Source: Chryseobacterium taiwanense
GTDB lineage: Bacteria; Bacteroidota; Bacteroidia; Flavobacteriales; Weeksellaceae
DNA length: 64,000 nucleotides
NCBI RefSeq assembly: GCF_000813825.1
Contig: NZ_JWTA01000007.1
Coordinates: forward strand, 183,530 to 247,529
Direction: 5' to 3'
The translations under genes and the position numbers were made by a program. How positions within the stretch are numbered: the first letter of the stretch is position 1; each line of letters opens with the position of its first letter. The notes under the pieces are model-generated. The model saw only the letters and a list, made by a program, of their open reading frames with translations. It was not told where the DNA came from and ran no database searches. Below are positions 9,578 to 18,858 of this stretch, piece by piece.

Positions 9578-9684
9578 TCGATGAAACTACCTGAATATTT
9601 TTTTATACATTTACAAAATCTAATTTCTTTACGTTTTTGTAAGGGATTTTAGTCATTTATTAAGAATATATTATTTGAAAGATC

Positions 9685-10044
9685 ATGAAAAAGGAGGCCA
9701 ATTTAAATTCATCATTAGTTTGTAAGCACAGAATGAACGCCATTAAAGATGCCATGGAAATATTATCCGGCAAATGGAAATTTCATATTTTAGGAACGTT
9801 ATTGCAGGGTGAAAAAATGCGTTTTATGGATTTATTGAGGGAAATTGACGGGATTGCTGCAAAAATGCTTTCAAAAGAGCTTCAAGATATGGAGATCAAT
9901 CATCTTATTAAACGTACGGTATTGAGTACAAAACCTGTAACCGTAGAATATGAAGTAACGGAATATGGCAGAACTGTACAGCCTATTATTGATGAAATTG
10001 CTAAATGGGGCATTGAATACAGGAAATCTTTGTATCAGAATTAA
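9685..10044 (+). CDS. HxlR family transcriptional regulator
   Basis: Winged-helix regulator of 119 residues, normal length. Characteristic features are Cys13 near the start (SLVCKHR), the core AMEILSGKWKFHILGTLLQG, then MRFMDLLREIDGIAAKMLSKELQDME (recognition helix) and VEYEVTEYGRTVQPIIDEIAKWG (wing and last helix). Several HxlR proteins sense electrophiles or oxidants through such an N-terminal Cys. The divergent neighbour is a DsbA-like thiol lipoprotein, so a thiol-stress circuit is plausible. Ends in a hairpin at 10051-10077. Confidence 0.93.
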   Translation: MKKEANLNSSLVCKHRMNAIKDAMEILSGKWKFHILGTLLQGEKMRFMDLLREIDGIAAKMLSKELQDMEINHLIKRTVLSTKPVTVEYEVTEYGRTVQPIIDEIAKWGIEYRKSLYQN

Positions 10045-10050
10045 AAATAA

Positions 10051-10080
10051 AAACCGGCAAATATGGCATGCCGGTTCAAA
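10051..10080 (+). terminator. Terminator after HxlR gene
   Basis: Stem AACCGGCA/TGCCGGTT with a short loop, then CAAAAAAC; the T-run is weak on the plus strand and stronger on the minus strand. Confidence 0.55.
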
Positions 10081-10252
10081 AAACAAAAATTGATATGGAT
10101 ATGATTAGATATGTGTTTTTATAAATTCTAGTTATGTATTTTTTTGTTGATACAAATTTATATTTATTTAGAATTAATAAAAATAAAATAACATTGACAT
10201 TTGTCACCTTTATAAAAATTCTTTTATCTGATCATATCTTGTTTATTCCAAA

Positions 10253-10618
10253 TTATTGCGTGAAAAATTCTCCAAAATGCCATAAAACTCCGGCCGGATC
10301 GTGAACAAAACATTCTTTTCCCCAAGGCATTGTTCTTATAGGAGTTAATCTTACTCCTTCATATTTCTCTAGATTTAATTGCTGAAGTTCAGTCCAGAAT
10401 TCATCCACATTCCCTACTTCAATAAAAAGCATGGTATTATCCATCCAGTCTTTTACATAGGCATCCTGTAAATAAAATCCGATTTCATTCCATATGAAAA
10501 GAGATAGTTTAGGTTCTAATACAATTTCTTCAAAGCCTAAATCTCTATAAAAACTGCGGCTGACTTCAAAATTTTCTGATCCTATAAATGGTCGGATTGA
10601 TTTGATTTTCTGTTTCAT
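10253..10618 (-). CDS. VOC/bleomycin-resistance-like protein
   Basis: Single-domain VOC protein of about 121 residues. Start chosen at ATG 10618 (MKQKIKSIRPF), two bases after the stop of the upstream GNAT gene; the longer form would overlap it. Visible motifs are SENFEVSRSFYRDLGFEE, FIEVGNVDEFWTELQQL and FVHDPAGVLWHFGEFF. The HDPAGxxWH ending is like ligand-binding VOC proteins that titrate drugs or small molecules. It is translationally coupled to the acetyltransferase, so the two may act on the same compound. Function unknown. Confidence 0.85.
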   Translation of the reverse strand: MKQKIKSIRPFIGSENFEVSRSFYRDLGFEEIVLEPKLSLFIWNEIGFYLQDAYVKDWMDNTMLFIEVGNVDEFWTELQQLNLEKYEGVRLTPIRTMPWGKECFVHDPAGVLWHFGEFFTQ

Positions 10619-10620
10619 AA

Positions 10621-11058
10621 TTATTTGTTTTTCCAATTGCTATAAGTCATTTCAAACTTTATTTCTCCTTTTCCATGAATCCCTATTTCTTTCCAACCAG
10701 ATTTCCTATAAAAAAATTCGGCTCTTGTGTTGGGTGAAGTTCCTAGCCAGATATTTTCTTGAGTTTGCTCAAAATACCAATTGAGCATTATATCATGAAG
10801 TTCCCGTCCGATTCCTTTCTTTTCAAAATCAGGATGTAAAAATAACGCCCAAATATTATTCTCCTTTAAATCCACAATGGAAAACCCAACTATGTGATTG
10901 TCAATTTCACAAACCCAACCCTTTCCTCTTTCAAATAAAAACTCTTCACAGTCTTTATCAGTTACTAAATTTGGATTTGATAATGTATTTTCTTTCACTG
11001 AATTTCTTACAATCTGTATCTGTGGAATGTCTTCTACTCTAGCTTCTCTAATCATCAT
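10621..11058 (-). CDS. GNAT family N-acetyltransferase
   Basis: Acetyl-CoA-dependent acetyltransferase of 145 residues. The core shows REARVEDIPQIQIVRNSV at the N-terminus, ALFLHPDFEKKGIGRELHDIML, which contains the CoA-binding R/Q-x-x-G-x-G/A-type loop (KKGIGRE), and AEFFYRKSGWKEIG near the C-terminus. First gene of a two-gene unit with the VOC protein downstream (2-base gap). The acceptor substrate cannot be inferred. Confidence 0.9.
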   Translation of the reverse strand: MMIREARVEDIPQIQIVRNSVKENTLSNPNLVTDKDCEEFLFERGKGWVCEIDNHIVGFSIVDLKENNIWALFLHPDFEKKGIGRELHDIMLNWYFEQTQENIWLGTSPNTRAEFFYRKSGWKEIGIHGKGEIKFEMTYSNWKNK

Positions 11059-11136
11059 TTCAAAATGTAAAAGTAAAAAGGCAAATTGTTTATCTACAAA
11101 TCTGCCTTCTTACATGTATTATTATGGTAAAACCAA

Positions 11137-12183
11137 TTACTTTTTATCTACTACAATTCTTTCTGCTCTATTCGCCAATTCCCAGGCTGTGGCAAAAACC
11201 AATTGAGTTCTTTTCGCTAACAAATTGTAATCAATTTTTTCTACATCATCTGTCGGTTTATGGTAATCTTCATGAATTCCATCAAAGAAAAATGCTACAG
11301 GAATATTGTTTTTAGCAAAATTATAGTGGTCTGATCTGTAATATAACCTTTGTGGATCATTCGGATCATCATACTTATAATTTAACTCTAGGTTATTGGT
11401 TGTTTTGTTGGCAGCTTCATTAATGACCTTTAATTGGGAGCTTAACATATCTGAACCGATAACATACACATATTGTTTTCCTCTGTTCTCAGGATCATCA
11501 CGACCAATCATATCAATGTTCAGGTCTACAACCGTATTGGCCAAAGGAAACACGGGATTATCCGTATAATATTCTGAACCGAACAAGCCATGTTCTTCTC
11601 CAGTTACGTGAAGAAATAAGATTGATCTTTTAGGTCCTTTTCCAGCTTTTTTAGCACTCTGAAAAGCTTTTGCAATTTCCATTACGGCAACAGTTCCACT
11701 TCCGTCATCATCTGCACCGTTATAAACGATTCCGTTTCTTGTTCCTACGTGATCGTAATGACCGGAAATAACGACAATCTCATCAGGTTTTTCACTTCCT
11801 TCGATAAATGCCAAGATGTTTTCAGAATCGGGAAGATTTCCTCCTCCTCTTTTCTTCATAAAGTCTGCCGGAACCTTCTGGTAATACGATCCTAAAGCTT
11901 TAGGATAAGAAATTCCTAAGTTTTTATAATAGTTAATCATGTATTCCCCTGCCTTTTTTTGTCCGGGACTTCCTGTATCTCTCCCTTCCATTTCGTCGGA
12001 AGCAATTACATATAAGTTTTTCTTTAGGTCTTCTGCCTTAATCTCTTTGTAAGCAGACTGAAAAGCTTTGTTATATGTTTTAGGAGAAGCAACGGAGGAA
12101 CCAGCCTTTTCTTTAGAAACTTTTGAAGCTCCACAACTGGTAAGTAAAACGGCAGCGAATAGCGGAATGATTAACTTTTTCAT
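11137..12183 (-). CDS. M28 family zinc aminopeptidase lipoprotein
   Basis: Extracytoplasmic metallopeptidase of about 348 residues. Start moved to ATG 12183 (MKKLIIPLFAAVLLTSCG), giving a clean lipoprotein signal with lipobox LTSC. The M28 zinc centre is readable: H in SGHYDHVG, D in YNGADDDGSG, EE in HVTGEEHGLFGS, D in DLNIDMIGR, and the final H in DGIHEDYHKPTD. These match co-catalytic two-zinc aminopeptidases (Leu/Tyr preference or broad). Probably degrades peptides at the cell surface or in the periplasm. Flanked by the GNAT gene downstream and divergent from an aminotransferase gene. Confidence 0.95.
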   Translation of the reverse strand: MKKLIIPLFAAVLLTSCGASKVSKEKAGSSVASPKTYNKAFQSAYKEIKAEDLKKNLYVIASDEMEGRDTGSPGQKKAGEYMINYYKNLGISYPKALGSYYQKVPADFMKKRGGGNLPDSENILAFIEGSEKPDEIVVISGHYDHVGTRNGIVYNGADDDGSGTVAVMEIAKAFQSAKKAGKGPKRSILFLHVTGEEHGLFGSEYYTDNPVFPLANTVVDLNIDMIGRDDPENRGKQYVYVIGSDMLSSQLKVINEAANKTTNNLELNYKYDDPNDPQRLYYRSDHYNFAKNNIPVAFFFDGIHEDYHKPTDDVEKIDYNLLAKRTQLVFATAWELANRAERIVVDKK

Positions 12184-12245
12184 GTAAAATAATTTCCTTA
12201 AAAATAGCAAAATATATTTATTCTTTGGTGGAATCTAAAATTTAT

Positions 12246-12253
12246 TATATTTG
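12246..12253 (+). promoter_or_regulatory. Candidate -7 box (TATATTTG) for aminotransferase gene
   Basis: Exact TAnnTTTG, 17 bases before the ATG at 12271. Confidence 0.4.
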
Positions 12254-12270
12254 ATTTAAATGCAAAATAG

Positions 12271-13410
12271 ATGCAAGAACTTTACGGGTTTAGCCATTTT
12301 TCCTTTTTTACAGAAATGTCCGAGCTTTCTCAAAAGCACGGAAGTTTTGATTTGTCTTTAGGATTACCTGATTTTGAGGTAGACAGTCGATTACGATATT
12401 ATCTGAAAGAATCTGCAGACAGTATTAGCCACAGCTATGAATCTCTTGAAGGGAATGCTTTACTGATTGATAATATCATTAAATTCAATGCTAAAAGAAA
12501 GAATAAAGTTATTATAAAAAAAGAAGAAGTGAACATTGTTCCTTGTTCAACATTTGCTTTATATACTTCTCTAAAATCTATTATTAATCAAGGAGATGAA
12601 GTAATTGTTATTCAACCTTCTTATTATACTTATGCTCCTTCAATTGTCATTAATGGCGGTGTTCCGGTGTATTATGATCTGGAAGATAATTTTGAGGTAG
12701 ATTGGGATAAACTTAAAACTTGTATTTCAACGAAAACAAAGGCGATCATTGTAAATTCTCCCCAAAATCCTACCGGAAAAATCTGGAATCAGCATGATTG
12801 GAATCACTTATATGAATTGATTAAAGATCAGGAAATATACCTTATTTCAGAAGAGATTTATGATATTTACTGTTATGATGATATTGAGCATTACAGTTCA
12901 TTTATTCATCCGGATTTACGAAAAAGAACCTTTTGTATATTTTCTTTTGGAAAAATGTTTCATGCAACAGGCTGGAAAGTAAGCTACTTACTTGCTGCAG
13001 AAGATTTATTAAATAATTTCAGAAGCTATCAGCAGTATATTTCTTTCAGTACTAATGCTCCGGCTCAGTATGCAGTTGCCAAATATCTTGAAGTATTTGA
13101 TCCCGAAGAAAATCGAAAGGCTATGCAAAATAAAAGAGATATTTTTAATGACCTTATTCAGTATACTCCTTTGCAGGTTGAGCAAAAGGCACAGGGAAGT
13201 TTTTTCCAGATTGTTAACTTCAGAAATATTTCTAAAACTATGACTGATGTTGAGTTTTCCAAATGGCTGACTATTGAGAAAAAAGTATCCTGTCTTCCGG
13301 TTTCTGCATTTTATCATTCAAAATTAAATTCGGATTATATCCGATTTAGTTTTGCAAAAAAAGATGATTTAATTATTGATGCTCTGGAACATTTGAGAAA
13401 GAGTCTTTGA
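12271..13410 (+). CDS. Class I/II PLP aminotransferase (methionine aminotransferase-like)
   Basis: Fold-type I PLP enzyme of 379 residues, cytoplasmic. Substrate-entry motif DLSLGLPDF (residues 28-36), NSPQNPTGK (162-170), the aspartate-type region EEIYDIY (194-200), and the Schiff-base Lys228 in SFGKMFHATGWK, with an Arg near the end in YIRFSFAK. The FGKxFHATGWK sequence is typical of the YbdL/kynurenine aminotransferase II group, which transaminates methionine and aromatic residues with 2-oxo acids. Monocistronic, with its own promoter box and terminator. Exact amino donor is inferred. Confidence 0.9.
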   Translation: MQELYGFSHFSFFTEMSELSQKHGSFDLSLGLPDFEVDSRLRYYLKESADSISHSYESLEGNALLIDNIIKFNAKRKNKVIIKKEEVNIVPCSTFALYTSLKSIINQGDEVIVIQPSYYTYAPSIVINGGVPVYYDLEDNFEVDWDKLKTCISTKTKAIIVNSPQNPTGKIWNQHDWNHLYELIKDQEIYLISEEIYDIYCYDDIEHYSSFIHPDLRKRTFCIFSFGKMFHATGWKVSYLLAAEDLLNNFRSYQQYISFSTNAPAQYAVAKYLEVFDPEENRKAMQNKRDIFNDLIQYTPLQVEQKAQGSFFQIVNFRNISKTMTDVEFSKWLTIEKKVSCLPVSAFYHSKLNSDYIRFSFAKKDDLIIDALEHLRKSL

Positions 13411-13433
13411 AAATTTACAGAATAATCAAAATA

Positions 13434-13463
13434 AAAAAGCACTGTGATTACAGTGCTTTTTAG
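13434..13463. terminator. Bidirectional terminator, aminotransferase / hppA
   Basis: Stem AAAAGCACTGT/ACAGTGCTTTT, loop GATT, A-run and T-run on either side, between convergent genes. Confidence 0.9.
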
Positions 13464-13480
13464 TTTGATGTTGTCATTGA

Positions 13481-16213
13481 TTAAAAAGATAGGACTCTTA
13501 TATCAATTCTCCTGTTTTTTGCTTTACATTCATCCGTATCGTTTGCGGCACAAATAGGATGTTGAGCACCATATCCTTCAGCTTCTACTCTATCTGCAGC
13601 AATTCCTAATTCTAACAATTTCAGTTTTGCAGTCTGAGCTCTTAAATTTGAAAGCTTTTGATTGCTTTCATCATTTCCTGAATTATCGGTATAGCCTCCT
13701 AATTTTATTTTCAGATCCGGATAAGCAGTCATGATTTCAACCAGATTTAATAATTGAGCTTCTGAACCAGGTTTTAAATCACTTGAACCTGTTTCAAAAT
13801 AAAGATTCTCGATTGTATACCAATTATTAGGATCTAAAATTCTTTTGTCTTTTTGTTTTAAAGAATTATACAGTTGATACAATTGACTTCCTTCACCGAT
13901 AGAAATTTTCTTTCCTCCTTTTAAATTAATTTCTTGAATAGTGCCTGTATCATACACAAAGTCACCATTTTCATTTACATATCCTTTAATTTCTTTTGGA
14001 GCTAATGCAACTGTTCCACTATGAGTATTTATAGAAGAATTAAGCCCTGAAATACCCGTTAAAGCTTCAATTTTTGCTTTTCGGTTGGCCTCAATTTTAT
14101 CTTTATGTAATGTAGCCAAAGTTGGAGCAATCACCAAAGAAACGATAGACATTAACTTGATTAGAATATTCATTGAAGGCCCAGAAGTGTCTTTAAATGG
14201 ATCTCCTACTGTATCTCCTGTTACCGAAGCTTTATGAGGTTCAGAGCCTTTGTAATACGTTTGTCCGTTAATATCAACTCCTTTTTCGAAGGATTTTTTA
14301 GCATTATCCCAAGCTCCACCGGCATTATTCTGGAACATCCCCATTAAAACACCACTTACGGTAGCTCCCGCTAAAAATCCGCCTAATACTTCAGGATCAA
14401 AAATAAATCCGATTAATAATGGTGAAATAATCGCAATCGCTCCCGGAAGCATCATTTTTCTGATAGAAGCATCGGTAGAAATCGCAACACATTTCTCATA
14501 TTCGGGTTGTGCTTTTCCTTCCAAAATCCCTGGAATCTCCCTGAACTGTCTACGAACTTCTTCTACCATTGCCATTGCCGCTTGTCCAACCGCTGTAATA
14601 GCTAATGAAGAGAAGATAAAAGGAATCATTCCTCCGATAAATAATCCGGCCAACACATCGGCTCTGTAAATATCAATTCCATCGATACCTGCAATTCCTA
14701 CGAAAGCTGCAAATAAAGCTAAAGCTGTCAATGCTGCTGAAGCAATTGCAAATCCTTTTCCTGTAGCTGCCGTAGTGTTTCCGACAGCATCTAAAATATC
14801 TGTTTTTTCGCGTACTTCTTTAGGTAATTCACTCATTTCGGCAATTCCTCCTGCATTGTCCGCAATAGGTCCAAATGCGTCGATTGCTAGCTGCATCGCT
14901 GTTGTTGCCATCATTCCCGCAGCTGCAATGGCAACTCCGTATAATCCTGCACATAAATAAGAACCGTAAATTCCACCTGCTAAAACAATAATCGGAAGCA
15001 AAGTAGATTCCATTCCCACCGAAAGTCCACCGATAATATTGGTGGCATGACCTGTTGAAGATTGTCTTACAATACTTGAAACCGGTCTTTTTCCCATTGC
15101 GGTATAATATTCTGTAATGATACTCATTAATGTACCCACAACCAAACCTACCATAATTGCCCCGAAAACGCCCATTTTAGTGAATTCCTGGCCTCTTAGA
15201 ACCATTTTATCAGGGAGGATATAAGTTACCAAGAAATACGAAGCTATCGCCGTGATAACAATACTTCCCCAGTTTCCAAGATTTAATGCATTCTGAACAC
15301 TTGAAGTAGATGAACCTTCATTGTCATTAATTCTCACAAATAAAGTTCCTATAATTGAAAAAATGATTCCCGTTCCTGCAATCAGCATAGGAAGAAGAAT
15401 CGGTGCGAAACCACCAAAAGAATCTTCGGAAATGGTTTCTCTTCCTAAAACCATTGTTGCTAAAACCGTAGCTACATAAGAACCGAATAAATCGGCACCC
15501 ATTCCTGCAACGTCTCCAACATTATCTCCAACGTTATCTGCAATTGTTGCCGGATTTCTAGGATCATCTTCCGGGATTCCCGCTTCTACTTTTCCAACCA
15601 AATCGGCTCCAACATCTGCAGCTTTTGTATAAATTCCACCACCTACTCTTGCAAAAAGGGCAATAGATTCTGCTCCTAAAGAAAATCCGGTTAAGATTTC
15701 AATGGTTCTTTCCATTTCGTGAGAATCTACCGTAGCATCTGGCGCAAAAATCTGTTTTATAATTAAAAATAAAGCTCCTAATCCTAAAACAGCCAATCCG
15801 GCAACACCCATTCCCATTACAGAACCTCCTGTAAAAGAAACTTTAAGCGCTTTTGAAAGTGAAGTTCTTGCAGCTTCTGCAGTTCTTACATTCGCTTTAG
15901 TAGCGATTTTCATTCCGATAAAACCTGCCGAAGCAGAAAATATAGCTCCTACCGCAAAAGCAACTCCAATACTCCAATGTGAGTTGGCATTGCTCATTCC
16001 CATCACCGCTAAAAGAATGGCTACAATTACTACGAAATAAGTTAAAATCTTGTACTCGGCTTTTAGAAAGGCCATTGCACCGTCAGCGATATGTCCGCTG
16101 ATAACTTTCATTTTGTCATTTCCGGCATCCTGCTTGCTAACCCAGTTACTTTGAATGAAGGTATATAACAAAGCAACGACACCAAAAATTGGTACTAACA
16201 CAAATAAGTCCAT
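13481..16213 (-). CDS. hppA: K+-dependent membrane pyrophosphatase fused to an OmpA-like domain
   Basis: Integral membrane ion-pumping pyrophosphatase (hydrolyses PPi to move H+ or Na+), 910 residues. Residues 1-750 or so are a normal M-PPase with ~16 membrane segments and the catalytic motifs [20 protein letters not shown] (191-210) and [18 protein letters not shown] (226-243). [10 protein letters not shown] (478-487) has Ala482 and Gly485, the K+-dependent signature. The gating Glu usually in FESY or GSYAE is absent (here FGSYVAT); instead Glu182 lies in GFSLGAES. This relocation is reported for flavobacterial-type H+ pumps, so H+ transport is more likely than Na+. Residues 797-910 form an OmpA-like peptidoglycan-binding domain (YTDNSG with Asp843, LSNLRAQ with Arg858, NRRIDIRV). 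M-PPase C-termini face the periplasm, so the domain is correctly placed to hold the wall. Soluble ppa lies upstream. Confidence 0.95.
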   Translation of the reverse strand: MDLFVLVPIFGVVALLYTFIQSNWVSKQDAGNDKMKVISGHIADGAMAFLKAEYKILTYFVVIVAILLAVMGMSNANSHWSIGVAFAVGAIFSASAGFIGMKIATKANVRTAEAARTSLSKALKVSFTGGSVMGMGVAGLAVLGLGALFLIIKQIFAPDATVDSHEMERTIEILTGFSLGAESIALFARVGGGIYTKAADVGADLVGKVEAGIPEDDPRNPATIADNVGDNVGDVAGMGADLFGSYVATVLATMVLGRETISEDSFGGFAPILLPMLIAGTGIIFSIIGTLFVRINDNEGSSTSSVQNALNLGNWGSIVITAIASYFLVTYILPDKMVLRGQEFTKMGVFGAIMVGLVVGTLMSIITEYYTAMGKRPVSSIVRQSSTGHATNIIGGLSVGMESTLLPIIVLAGGIYGSYLCAGLYGVAIAAAGMMATTAMQLAIDAFGPIADNAGGIAEMSELPKEVREKTDILDAVGNTTAATGKGFAIASAALTALALFAAFVGIAGIDGIDIYRADVLAGLFIGGMIPFIFSSLAITAVGQAAMAMVEEVRRQFREIPGILEGKAQPEYEKCVAISTDASIRKMMLPGAIAIISPLLIGFIFDPEVLGGFLAGATVSGVLMGMFQNNAGGAWDNAKKSFEKGVDINGQTYYKGSEPHKASVTGDTVGDPFKDTSGPSMNILIKLMSIVSLVIAPTLATLHKDKIEANRKAKIEALTGISGLNSSINTHSGTVALAPKEIKGYVNENGDFVYDTGTIQEINLKGGKKISIGEGSQLYQLYNSLKQKDKRILDPNNWYTIENLYFETGSSDLKPGSEAQLLNLVEIMTAYPDLKIKLGGYTDNSGNDESNQKLSNLRAQTAKLKLLELGIAADRVEAEGYGAQHPICAANDTDECKAKNRRIDIRVLSF

Positions 16214-16343
16214 AGTTTAATATTTTTTTGGTAATAGAGAATTAAATATAATAAATAATTCTTAAGGATTTTTCAAAAAATAAGATAACTACCTAAAAAC
16301 TAAGATTAAACGAATAATCAAAATAGATGTAATGGACAAAATA

Positions 16344-16376
16344 AAAAAGGACAAATGAAACTTCATTTATCCTTTA
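16344..16376 (-). terminator. Terminator after ppa
   Basis: Stem AAAGGA-x-AAATGAA / TTCATTT-x-TCCTTT with one internal mismatch; on the minus strand it is followed by TTTTTTATTTTG. Confidence 0.65.
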
Positions 16377-16397
16377 ATTTTATCTTAACGAAAGATA

Positions 16398-17009
16398 TTA
16401 TCCTCCGTAGTTATTTGCGTAATCTTCCTGAGAAGCTTTAATTACTTTTTTAGCATGATCTGCTCCGTAAACTTCCTGAATTCTGCATTTTGCAGGCTCA
16501 TCCGGTAAGTTTTTATACGTTAGGAAGTAGTGCATTAATCTCTTAACTTCAGCTTCAGGTAATTCAGTAATATCTCTGTAATGTCCAAAAGCGTGGTCAC
16601 CTATCATTACCGCAACGATTTTATCATCAGCTTCTCCTCCATCAATCATTTTAAATCCACCGATTGGAATAGCTTCCATCAATAGTCCTCCTGAATGAAT
16701 GTTGTGAGAGCTCAAAACACAAATGTCAAGCGGGTCATGATCTCCCATCGTAACGTCATTAGCTCCTCTTTCGATTGCTAAGTTCATTACAGCTGTATCA
16801 CAGTATGTTCTTGGAACAAAACCATATAATGCAGGAATGATATTTGAGAATTTTTGAGGTCTGTCAACCTTTAAAAACCCTGTTTCTTTATCTACTTCGT
16901 ATTTAATAGTGTCTGAAGGAACGATCTCCACGAAAACATTTACAACATTTGGCGCATCTTCTCCCGCAGAAATCCCATGCCATGGATGTGCTTTAAAATT
17001 TGGAATCAT
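16398..17009 (-). CDS. ppa: Soluble inorganic pyrophosphatase (family I)
   Basis: Cytoplasmic PPase that hydrolyses pyrophosphate from biosynthesis, 203 residues, longer than the ~175 of E. coli. Family features are VFVEIVPSDTIKYEVDKETG, YGFVPRTYCD, and the metal-binding signature GDHDPLDICVLS. The signature has His where the PROSITE pattern allows S/G/D/N, a small deviation also placing it in a divergent subgroup. Later Lys/Asp sites are seen in DGGEADDKIVAV. It lies next to hppA on the same strand (184-base gap with a hairpin) and after a small membrane protein gene (24-base gap). Confidence 0.93.
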   Translation of the reverse strand: MIPNFKAHPWHGISAGEDAPNVVNVFVEIVPSDTIKYEVDKETGFLKVDRPQKFSNIIPALYGFVPRTYCDTAVMNLAIERGANDVTMGDHDPLDICVLSSHNIHSGGLLMEAIPIGGFKMIDGGEADDKIVAVMIGDHAFGHYRDITELPEAEVKRLMHYFLTYKNLPDEPAKCRIQEVYGADHAKKVIKASQEDYANNYGG

Positions 17010-17033
17010 TTTATTTAAAATTTTATTTTTTAG

Positions 17034-17561
17034 TTAAGCTATTATTAGAATTTCTCGTCTTAAATCTTCAATGGTTGTTGAGATATAGTCTTCATTTTCC
17101 ATATAATTCATGATGAAAATGGTCTTGAATTCTTCAAGGTTAGCATTTCCGTTCAAGCCATCATATGTTTTGTGAAGCAAATCTATTACAGCATTTTTAG
17201 AATCAACAATATTCTGCCATGAATTTTTCGTAACATATAATTGCTGAGAAGAGTTATATTCAAATTCTTCATTGATTGTCTTTTCAGTAAGGAAAATAAA
17301 TTCGTGACTTGCAAGATCTTTATTGAATCTCTGAACCAAGTTAGAAGGTTTTATTCTTTCCAAAAACAAGGTCATTCTTTCATACGCCTGAGTCTTATTT
17401 TCAGAGTTTGATTTTACAGTAAGTAATCTAATTTCCTGCTCTTTAAGCCTAATATAAGTGAATACAAACTGTCTTAGTAAAACCAAGAAAGGGATTGCAA
17501 TAATTAATGCAAATGCATACGGCAGATATCCTGAAAAATTTGTCATAATTTGAGGTAGCAA
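17034..17561 (-). CDS. Conserved hypothetical protein, one N-terminal membrane anchor
   Basis: 175-residue protein, not recognised as a named functional family. The first ~35 residues contain a membrane segment (YAFALIIAIPFLVLLRQFVF), followed by a soluble, mainly helical domain: KEQEIRLLTVKSNSENKTQAYERMTLFLERIKPSNLVQRF, then a TEKTINEEFEYNSSQQLYVT stretch and an acidic C-terminus. It precedes ppa with a 24-base gap and is likely co-transcribed. The arrangement suggests a housekeeping envelope protein of flavobacteria; its function is unknown. Confidence 0.75.
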   Translation of the reverse strand: MLPQIMTNFSGYLPYAFALIIAIPFLVLLRQFVFTYIRLKEQEIRLLTVKSNSENKTQAYERMTLFLERIKPSNLVQRFNKDLASHEFIFLTEKTINEEFEYNSSQQLYVTKNSWQNIVDSKNAVIDLLHKTYDGLNGNANLEEFKTIFIMNYMENEDYISTTIEDLRREILIIA

Positions 17562-17638
17562 AATTACTAATATTTTCTGAATTTACCTTCTAAATAACCA
17601 AAGCATTTAAATTTATATAAAGGTAATATTCAATAGTC

Positions 17639-18817
17639 TTATGAAGAATAACTGATTTCAATATTTTTCTTATTTAAAATATCTTTTTCTGAGAATTGGA
17701 TATAAATTAAAGCTAAAATTATAAGAAGATAATACCCTAACATCATTCTGTTTACTAAACTAGGAAATATTAAAAATCTTATAAAAACAGAGAGGTAAAT
17801 ACAGGCAAAAAATAAACTGTAAAACTGAAGTTTAGGATTTTTAAAATTGAACTTACTTGCAAGGATGATAATAATGAACAGCAATAAAATTGGAAAATAA
17901 GAGCCATTGAACTCAAGTAATATATTACTCTTTATAAAATTATAATAAGAAGAAAAATAAAAAGGATCGGGATTAGAAATTGGGTAAATCTGGACTTTGG
18001 TGAATTGATTCATAAATAAGGTCGACCAAGAAATCTGATTAAAATATTGGATCAGAAAAAAAGATAAGCTTAAATACATGCAAGAAAAACCCCAATTACG
18101 TAAAGAAACTCCAGTTTTTTTTCTATAAAAAAATAGGAATATTAAAATAAAGGAATAAAAAATATAGTATTCTGGTCTTGTTAAGATGCATAACATCGCA
18201 ACAATAGTTGCCCAAAGAAAGTTCCGTTTGATAATAAAGCAATAGAAACTTAATAAAAGTAAAAAACATGCTAAATTATCAGGAGAAGCGTGTCTACTGG
18301 ATTCTAAAAGAGGTTTAAATAATGATAGAATAATTGTAATGAATACCGCAAGACTTTGATTATTTAAAACTTTAGTCAGAAATCTAAAAACTAAAAGTAG
18401 AATAAGAACATAGGTAATAATAGATACTAAAAATATGGAAGTTGAAGCTTCAAAACCCAACTTGAAAAATATTGAATTAACGAAATTAAAAAAAGGCTTC
18501 ACAGAAAAAAGTTGCAGTTCTTCTTCATATGCTCTCGGGTTTTCTGCTAATACTTTATAATAGGTATTTTCTCCTTTTGCAATCTCTTCGTGAGATAAGT
18601 CATATAAAAAATGTCCTGGATTTTTCTCCTTTAGTTCAGCATATACTTTTTCATGAATCTCCTTTATTTCCATCTCAGGATACTCTGCTTTATATACCAA
18701 ACCCATATAAGCTTCTATGTCTACGTTATAATACTGATGCGTATATAAATAGTAAGACATTATACATAAATAGATATAAAGGAAATAAGTAAAAAGAGAA
18801 TTGGCTTTTTTCAGCAT
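17639..18817 (-). CDS. Polytopic membrane protein, glycosyltransferase-like
   Basis: 392-residue integral membrane protein with about nine to ten hydrophobic segments. After the first membrane segment comes a long periplasmic loop (residues ~25-105: DIEAYMGLVYKAEYPEMEIKEIHEKVYAEL) with acidic character, then tight helices such as FLVSIITYVLILLLVFRFL and FIILIFLFFYRKKT. An SRHASPDNLACFLLLLSF motif lies in the middle. Architecture fits GT-C type enzymes (dolichyl/polyprenyl-phosphate mannosyl family, ArnT-like) with the acidic loop 1, or EpsG-like polymer proteins. No catalytic DxD confirmed. Very A/T-rich. Neighbours are a PhyH-like dioxygenase and a FemAB-like protein. Confidence 0.6.
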   Translation of the reverse strand: MLKKANSLFTYFLYIYLCIMSYYLYTHQYYNVDIEAYMGLVYKAEYPEMEIKEIHEKVYAELKEKNPGHFLYDLSHEEIAKGENTYYKVLAENPRAYEEELQLFSVKPFFNFVNSIFFKLGFEASTSIFLVSIITYVLILLLVFRFLTKVLNNQSLAVFITIILSLFKPLLESSRHASPDNLACFLLLLSFYCFIIKRNFLWATIVAMLCILTRPEYYIFYSFILIFLFFYRKKTGVSLRNWGFSCMYLSLSFFLIQYFNQISWSTLFMNQFTKVQIYPISNPDPFYFSSYYNFIKSNILLEFNGSYFPILLLFIIIILASKFNFKNPKLQFYSLFFACIYLSVFIRFLIFPSLVNRMMLGYYLLIILALIYIQFSEKDILNKKNIEISYSS

Positions 18818-18858
18818 TCTTGATGGTATCTGATAATTTAAAATTCTACTATATATTT

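Noticed and set aside
6085..11058. A mobile island carrying the VOC, SDR and regulator genes
   Set aside because: No integrase, tRNA, terminal repeats or IS elements flank the region, and composition looks ordinary.
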